From Oscillibacter sp. (GTDB lineage Bacteria > Bacillota > Clostridia > Oscillospirales > Oscillospiraceae), in the NCBI GenBank assembly GCA_017447005.1, contig JAFSOM010000593.1:1-8982 (forward strand): a stretch of DNA of 8,982 nucleotides. Reading direction: 5' to 3'. Positions 5,274 through 8,982 of the stretch are shown here, one piece after another. The translations under genes were made by a program, and so were the position numbers. Below the pieces are notes generated by a model that was not told where the DNA came from, searched no databases, and worked only from the letters and a program-made list of their open reading frames with translations. The stretch's first letter is position 1, and each line of letters begins with the position of its first letter.

Positions 5274-7378
5274 TTCAGCATCGTATTTCTTCGCGTTACC
5301 GTAACATTCCGCACGGCTAGCGATAACGCTTTCTTTGTCCCTACGATAACCAGCAGACGTTTGGCGCGGGTGATTCCCGTGTAGACAAGATTCCGCTGTA
5401 ACATCACGTAATGCGTCATAAGAACCGGCATGACGACGACCGGATACTCGGAGCCTTGCGACTTATGAATCGTAACGGCATACGCTAAGGCTAATTCGTC
5501 CAGTTCCGTGGAATCGTACTCCACAAGCCGGTTATCAAAGCGCACGGAAAGCGTGTTGTCCTCCAAATCGACGCCTTCCACAACGCCAATATCGCCGTTG
5601 AACGCTTCCTTTTCGTAATTGTTTCGTATCTGCATGACCTTGTCCCGAACGCGGAACAGCACGCCGCCGCGCCGCAGTCCGTCCGCGTGGGGGTTGACCG
5701 CCTCCTGCAAGGCCTGATTCAGATTCGCCGCGCCCACAACGCCGCGCTGCATGGGCGTCAAAACCTGTATCTCTCCGGGCGGGATACGGTAGGCGCGGGG
5801 CAGACGGTTTCGCACAAGGTCAACGATAGTTTCCAGCGCGGATTCCGGCGTGTCCCGTTCCATGAAAAAGAAATCGCTGTCCTTTCCGTTGGATAAATCC
5901 GGCATTTTTCCGCCGTTGATTCTGTGCGCGCTCATGATAATGCGGCTGGACTGCGCCTGACGGAATATCCGCGTCAGCCGCACGACGGGAAAGCGCTTTG
6001 AGTCAATCATATCGCGGAGGACGTTTCCCGCGCCCACGCTGGGGAGTTGGTCAACGTCGCCGACGAAAATCAGGGTCATGGCGTCCGGAACGGCTTTCAG
6101 AAGATTGTACATCAGCATAATGTCTATCATGGAAGATTCGTCCACGATTAAAACGTCGCCGTCCAGCGGATTGTCCGCGTTTCTCTGATAGCCGTCCGGC
6201 GGCTTGGTTTCGAGTAGGCGATGAATCGTTTTGGCTTCCATTCCCGTAGTTTCAGAAAGACGCTTCGCGGCGCGTCCGGTCGGGGCCGCCAGCAGAATTT
6301 TCGCTCCCGCCTCCCGGAACGCCGCGATAACGCCCAGTGTCGTCGTCGTTTTTCCGGTTCCGGGGCCGCCCGTCAAAATCAGAATCTTGCTCTCCGCGGC
6401 GGTCAGAATCGCCTCCATCTGAACCGCGTCATAGACGATTCCCGTCGCCTTTCCGATACGCTCCGCCAAGCCCAGCGGCGAGACGCGGACGCCTCCCGGA
6501 TGAGCGTAAATCTCCGTCAGCCGCCGCGCCGTCCCTACTTCCGCGTGGTAGAACGGCGGCAGATAGATTGCGTCCTCTTCGGTCTTTACGTCCTCGTCCG
6601 CTATCATTTTGTCCAGCGTCGCGGACAGCTTCGACGCGTCCACCGTCAGCAGTTCCGCGCCTGTCTCCACGAGCGCTTCCCGCGTGGCGTAACAGTGGCC
6701 GTCATCCGCCAGACGATTCAACGCGTACAAAAGCCCGCTCCGCAACCGCTCATAGCGTTCGTGTTCAAAGCCCAGCTTCGCGGCGATAGCGTCCGCCGTC
6801 TTGAAACCGATTCCCCAGATGTCGTCCGCGAGGCGGTACGGGTTCTCCCGCACGAGTTTCACGCTGTCTTTGCCATAGGCTTTATAAATCTTTGTGGCGT
6901 GGCTCACGCTGACATTATGGCCCTGTAGAAAGAGCATGACGTTTTTTATCTCTTTCTGCTCCTCCCAGCTCCGCTTAATCCGGTCTACCCGCAACTGTCC
7001 GATACCCGGGACTTCCATCAGTTTTTCCGGCGTTTCCTCGATAACTTCCAGCGTGTCTTTGCCGAAACGCTGAACAATCCGTTGCGCGAACTTCGGCCCG
7101 ATTCCCTTCACCAGTCCGCTCCCCAGATACTTTTCAATGCCGAACACGGTGGCGGGAAGCGTTTCCTCGCAAGTCTCAACGGAGAACTGACGCCCGTATT
7201 TCGCGTCCAGTTTCCACGTCCCGCCCAGCGACAGGACGCTCCCTACATGAACATCCGGCATCGCGCCCACGACCGCGACCAAATCCTGAAAGCCCTTGGC
7301 GCGGCATTTCAGCACGGAATATCCGTTTTGCTCGTTCCTGTAGGTAATCCGCTCCACGACGCAACGCAGATATTCCAT
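5255..7378 (-). CDS. recD2: RecD2-type ATP-dependent DNA helicase (RecD/TraA family)
   Basis: This encodes 707 residues, within the usual RecD2 range. RecD2 is a superfamily 1B 5'-to-3' DNA helicase acting in repair and fork maintenance in bacteria that often lack RecBC. Domain order: N-terminal OB-like domain (about 1-75); helix-hairpin-helix region (about 80-200, with LVKGIGPKFA and EVPGIGQLR); then the motor. Walker A is GGPGTGKT (337-344), Walker B is LIVDESS (410-416), and motif III is GDVDQLPS (440-447). RIFRQ lies at 470-474. The C-terminal UvrD-like part has AYAVTIHKSQGSEYP (632-646) and YTGITRAK (666-673). I chose the ATG at 7378 because a perfect AGGAGG (7387-7392) lies 8 nt upstream and the protein then begins like other RecD2s (MEYLRCVVERITYRNEQNGY). 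A longer open frame would run into the upstream promoter and repeats. All helicase motifs are intact. Confidence 0.95.
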   Translation of the reverse strand: MEYLRCVVERITYRNEQNGYSVLKCRAKGFQDLVAVVGAMPDVHVGSVLSLGGTWKLDAKYGRQFSVETCEETLPATVFGIEKYLGSGLVKGIGPKFAQRIVQRFGKDTLEVIEETPEKLMEVPGIGQLRVDRIKRSWEEQKEIKNVMLFLQGHNVSVSHATKIYKAYGKDSVKLVRENPYRLADDIWGIGFKTADAIAAKLGFEHERYERLRSGLLYALNRLADDGHCYATREALVETGAELLTVDASKLSATLDKMIADEDVKTEEDAIYLPPFYHAEVGTARRLTEIYAHPGGVRVSPLGLAERIGKATGIVYDAVQMEAILTAAESKILILTGGPGTGKTTTTLGVIAAFREAGAKILLAAPTGRAAKRLSETTGMEAKTIHRLLETKPPDGYQRNADNPLDGDVLIVDESSMIDIMLMYNLLKAVPDAMTLIFVGDVDQLPSVGAGNVLRDMIDSKRFPVVRLTRIFRQAQSSRIIMSAHRINGGKMPDLSNGKDSDFFFMERDTPESALETIVDLVRNRLPRAYRIPPGEIQVLTPMQRGVVGAANLNQALQEAVNPHADGLRRGGVLFRVRDKVMQIRNNYEKEAFNGDIGVVEGVDLEDNTLSVRFDNRLVEYDSTELDELALAYAVTIHKSQGSEYPVVVMPVLMTHYVMLQRNLVYTGITRAKRLLVIVGTKKALSLAVRNVTVTRRNTMLKARLSP

Positions 7379-7414
7379 ATCCGCCGCCTCCTTTCGCGCC
7401 CGTTGCACGGGAAA

Positions 7415-7443
7415 ATCATAAGCCATACGGAACCGTTTGTCAA
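7415..7443 (-). promoter_or_regulatory. recD2 promoter
   Basis: On the minus strand, TTGACA (7438-7443) and TATGAT (7415-7420) are separated by 17 bp. The expected transcript starts near 7408, about 30 nt before the ATG at 7378, with the AGGAGG between. This also supports the short recD2 start. Confidence 0.85.
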
Positions 7444-7461
7444 GATTCCCGGATTTTATCG

Positions 7462-7543
7462 GTTGAAATCGTATGCGTGTAGCAATGTTGGCAAGTTGCG
7501 GTTTCCGCCGCGCCAACGAAAACTTTACGCATACGTTGAAATC
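7462..7543. mobile_element. 64-bp palindromic element with 9-bp direct-repeat flanks (MITE/REP-like)
   Basis: The element (7471-7534) begins GTATGCGT and ends ACGCATAC. Nested inside are GTTGGC (7487-7492) with GCCAAC (7512-7517), and a central GCGG-TTT-CCGC hairpin (7498-7508), so the whole is an imperfect palindrome. It is bounded exactly by direct repeats GTTGAAATC at 7462-7470 and 7535-7543, as expected for a 9-bp target duplication. It is too short to encode a transposase. Confidence 0.7.
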
Positions 7544-7545
7544 TT

Positions 7546-7792
7546 GTATGCGTACACGGTTTCTTGGCAAGGGGCGAAAAATACCCCCCCCTCCCCTGTC
7601 CCCCTCCCTGTCAGGGGCGGGGGACGAAAAAAGAGCGGGTAATCTTAAAATTTGTATTTTTAGCGCGTTTCCGATTGAAATTTATTTTTCTTATCGCCCT
7701 TTCGGGTTTCGTTCCCCCGCCCCTGAAAGGGAAAGGGGACAGGGGGAGGGGTTCGATTGCGCGCAACTTGCCAAGTAACGCTTTACGCATAC
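7546..7792. mobile_element. 247-bp element with ~85-bp imperfect inverted arms, related to its 64-bp neighbour
   Basis: The left arm (7546-7630) starts GTATGCGT, has TTGGCAAG, then a C-rich block and CAGGGGCGGGGGACGAA. The right arm (7708-7792), reverse-complemented, shows the same order: GTATGCGT, TTGGCAAGTTGCG, CCCCTCCCCCTGTCCCC, then CAGGGGCGGGGG. A roughly 77-bp AT-richer centre separates them. The outer ~31 bp match the arms of the neighbouring 64-bp element (TTGGCAAGTTGCG, 13 nt, is shared exactly with 7488-7500). The inner GC block is extra. No direct-repeat flanks and no coding sequence were found. It lies between the recD2 and flavin-reductase promoters. Confidence 0.7.
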
Positions 7793-7819
7793 CCCGCCCT
7801 GCAAAACGCAAGATTCCGG

Positions 7820-7849
7820 TTGACAGAAACGCCGTTTGTCACGTACAAT
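7820..7849 (+). promoter_or_regulatory. Promoter of the flavin-reductase-like gene
   Basis: TTGACA (7820-7825) and TACAAT (7844-7849) are separated by 18 bp. The predicted start near 7856 leaves a leader of about 40 nt. It lies 27 bp outside the 247-bp inverted-repeat element. Confidence 0.8.
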
Positions 7850-7897
7850 AGAGGGAACGAACCGCCCAAACGCGGAGGAGTAAGGAGAGACCATGTT

Positions 7898-8401
7898 ATG
7901 AAAGAGGCTGTCAGACTTTCGGACTACGCGGAACATATTCAAGAGGCCCTGTCCAAGGGGATTCTGCTCAATACCAACGGCGACAAGTTCAACGCCATGG
8001 TGATTGCTTGGGGGAATCTGGGCCTGACGTGGGGTATGCCGACGTTTGTCGCCTATGTCCGGGAGAGCCGTTACAGCAAGGCGCAAATCGACAAGACGGG
8101 CGAATTTACGCTCAGTATTCCGCTCGGCGAACCGGACGCCGTTATTACGAAAGTATGCGGGTCGCAGTCGGGCCAGGACATCGACAAGGTCAAGGAGGCC
8201 GGACTGACGCTGGAGCCGTCGGAAGTCAATCGGACGCCGGGCGTGCGCGAGTACCCGCTGACGCTGGAATGCAAGGTACTGTACGCGCAGGAGCAGGCGC
8301 TTTCCGGACTGCCGGACGTTCTCCGGGAGAAGTTCTACCCGCAGGGCGACGCGCACACAACCTATATTGCGCAGATTCTCAAGGCCTATATCATCCGCTG
8401 A
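7898..8401 (+). CDS. Flavin reductase-like FMN-binding protein
   Basis: This encodes 167 residues and probably has the FMN-binding split-barrel fold of the flavin reductase-like family. The central stretch is typical of that family: GILLNTNGDKFNAMVIAWG (21-39), WGMPTFVAYVRESRY (45-59), KTGEFTLSIPL (66-76). The C-terminal part (YPQGDAHTTYIAQI) also follows the common pattern. Members bind FMN and carry out NAD(P)H- or partner-linked flavin reduction; the actual substrate or partner cannot be told from this window. I chose the ATG at 7898: AAGGAGAG (7882-7889) lies 8 nt upstream, and the family-like sequence starts there. An ATG at 7893 is out of frame, and the longer in-frame start at 7757 precedes the promoter. 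The gene is divergent from recD2, with its own promoter. A 90-nt gap before the next gene shows nothing notable. Confidence 0.85.
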   Translation: MKEAVRLSDYAEHIQEALSKGILLNTNGDKFNAMVIAWGNLGLTWGMPTFVAYVRESRYSKAQIDKTGEFTLSIPLGEPDAVITKVCGSQSGQDIDKVKEAGLTLEPSEVNRTPGVREYPLTLECKVLYAQEQALSGLPDVLREKFYPQGDAHTTYIAQILKAYIIR

Positions 8402-8491
8402 ACGACGGGGAGCTGCGCCTTACGGGACATCCCGGAAGCGGAAGCCGCGGAGGACAGCGATTCGTGACGCGCTGGACAAAGGAGAGGTTTC

Positions 8492-8821
8492 ATGTACTAT
8501 CGTAAAAAAGGCCCGAATGTATGGCTGATAGTTGTCGCGCTGATAGTGATAATCGTCGCGGTGGCGCTTCAGAATCATCAGAAAAGCGTAAGCGCGCAGG
8601 AAACGGCGGTTAAGTCGTGGGAGAGCGCGGAAAATTCCGTCTCTTCCTCCCCTTCAACGTCAGCGACATTTTCGTATGCGCTGAACACGAACACCATGAA
8701 AATACACAAGCCGAATTGCTCTTCCGTTTTTGAAATGGCGGACCATAACCGCCAATGGACAAACAAGAGCATTGAGGAACTGGAAAGCGAAGGCTATACG
8801 AAATGTAAGCGCTGTTTCTGA
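8492..8821 (+). CDS. Small membrane-anchored protein with a C-terminal Cys/His (possible zinc) motif
   Basis: This encodes 109 residues. A short basic N-terminus (MYYRKKG) is followed by one very hydrophobic helix (about 9-27: VWLIVVALIVIIVAVAL) with no clear cleavage site or lipobox, so it is probably a signal anchor with the rest outside the membrane. A Ser-rich linker (about 44-58) leads to a compact tail: YALNTNTMKIHKPNC, then NRQWTNKSIEELESEGYTKCKRCF. Candidate ligands are His72, Cys76, Cys105 and Cys108. The pattern 'N-T-x-x-x-H-x-P-x-C ... GY-x-x-C-x-x-C' resembles the Ada-like metal-binding tail found at the C-terminus of many Gram-positive secreted or anchored proteins, often behind a nuclease or hydrolase domain. 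Here it stands alone, with no enzymatic domain. AAAGGAGAGG (8478-8487) supports the start. The function is unknown, and metal binding is inferred from the motif. Confidence 0.8.
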   Translation: MYYRKKGPNVWLIVVALIVIIVAVALQNHQKSVSAQETAVKSWESAENSVSSSPSTSATFSYALNTNTMKIHKPNCSSVFEMADHNRQWTNKSIEELESEGYTKCKRCF

Positions 8822-8830
8822 ACGCGCAAC

Positions 8831-8867
8831 GGAAGAGCGCCGTTCCTTATCTGTGCGGCGCTCTTCC
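8831..8867. terminator. Strong hairpin, probable bidirectional terminator without a T-tract
   Basis: GGAAGAGCGCCG (8831-8842) and CGGCGCTCTTCC (8856-8867) form a perfect 12-bp stem with a 13-nt loop, 9 nt after the stop of the 109-residue protein. Neither side has a T-run, so it is not a classical intrinsic terminator. It may stabilise 3' ends or act with Rho. Confidence 0.55.
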
Positions 8868-8884
8868 ATCTCCCGCGACGCATG

Positions 8885-8982
8885 TCACGGAAAGCCTGTC
8901 CGGGCGGGACTGGTCAGCCAATCGAGCGTAAGGCGTAACAGGCGCGGCGTGACGGTCAAATCCAGCGCCGCGCCCGCCAGTA
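8885..8982 (-). CDS. Possible C-terminal end of a minus-strand gene, cut by the window edge
   Basis: Reading inward from the right edge on the minus strand, a frame with mostly G/C third positions gives 31 residues (ending LTLDWLTSPARTGFP) and then TGA at 8885-8887. The hairpin at 8831-8867 lies 17 nt beyond, as expected for a convergent gene end. Other frames are also open over this short stretch, so the call is weak. I do not recognise the family. Confidence 0.3.
   Translation of the reverse strand, partial: LAGAALDLTVTPRLLRLTLDWLTSPARTGFP

Noticed and set aside
6221..6928. Long plus-strand open frame opposite recD2
   Set aside because: It is Arg/Pro/Gln-rich, has no ribosome binding site, and lies wholly antisense to a well-conserved helicase, so it is a GC-driven shadow frame.
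7379..7570. 64-residue N-terminal extension of RecD2 (start at 7570, minus strand)
   Set aside because: It would cross the recD2 promoter, the AGGAGG site and the palindromic element. The family-like sequence and ideal ribosome binding site point to the ATG at 7378.
7611..7811. Minus-strand open frame within the 247-bp element
   Set aside because: It is composed of the inverted-repeat arms and low-complexity C/G blocks, with no ribosome binding site and no resemblance to a transposase.
7757..7897. Upstream in-frame start for the flavin-reductase-like protein
   Set aside because: The stretch includes the right arm of the inverted-repeat element and the promoter. It has no Shine-Dalgarno and no family-like sequence.
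8008..8505. Plus-strand frame overlapping the flavin-reductase-like gene
   Set aside because: It is Gly/Arg-rich and out of frame with a recognisable protein, with no start signal.

Overview
The window is bacterial chromosome: moderately GC-rich (by eye), with densely packed genes, strong purine-rich Shine-Dalgarno sequences and sigma70/sigmaA-type promoters close to consensus. It carries RecD2, the RecD helicase form typical of bacteria that lack RecBCD. It also carries a MetA/MetY direct-sulfhydrylation pair and REP-like intergenic palindromes of the type seen in many anaerobic gut bacteria. A Firmicute (perhaps Negativicutes) or a Synergistete-like anaerobe would fit, but this is a weak inference. 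No marker gene fixes the taxon.

Layout. Positions 1-732 hold the 3' part of a gene for an unrecognised charged, helical protein built of 123-residue tandem repeats. A small four-helix membrane protein (948-1532) follows and ends at an intrinsic terminator. A consensus promoter (1708-1736) then starts a likely two-gene operon: an MscS-type mechanosensitive channel (1817-2653), followed 22 nt later by metY, O-acetylhomoserine sulfhydrylase (2676-3962). The 232-nt gap to metA (4195-5142) holds two oppositely oriented copies of a REP-like double-hairpin repeat. metA ends at a strong terminator facing the convergent gene recD2 (complement of 5255-7378). recD2 and a flavin-reductase-like gene (7898-8401) are divergent, and between their promoters lies a cluster of palindromic elements (7462-7792). 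A short membrane-anchored protein with a Cys/His motif (8492-8821) follows, then a strong hairpin and possibly the end of a minus-strand gene at the right edge.

Function. MetA carries Glu at position 111, which predicts use of acetyl-CoA and so O-acetylhomoserine as product. That is the substrate of MetY, which makes homocysteine directly from sulfide. The two genes therefore form one coherent route to methionine without cystathionine. The other genes (RecD2 helicase, channel, flavoprotein) look like ordinary housekeeping genes with no evident link to each other.

The most interesting material is intergenic. A 64-bp palindromic element (7471-7534) is flanked by exact 9-bp direct repeats. A related 247-bp element with about 85-bp arms lies beside it. 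One REP-like copy upstream of metA is also flanked by exact 9-bp direct repeats, and an abutting 9-bp tandem repeat sits nearby. Together these suggest small non-autonomous mobile elements that duplicate 9 bp on insertion. I found no tRNA, rRNA, CRISPR array, transposase, or recognisable defence or secretion system.
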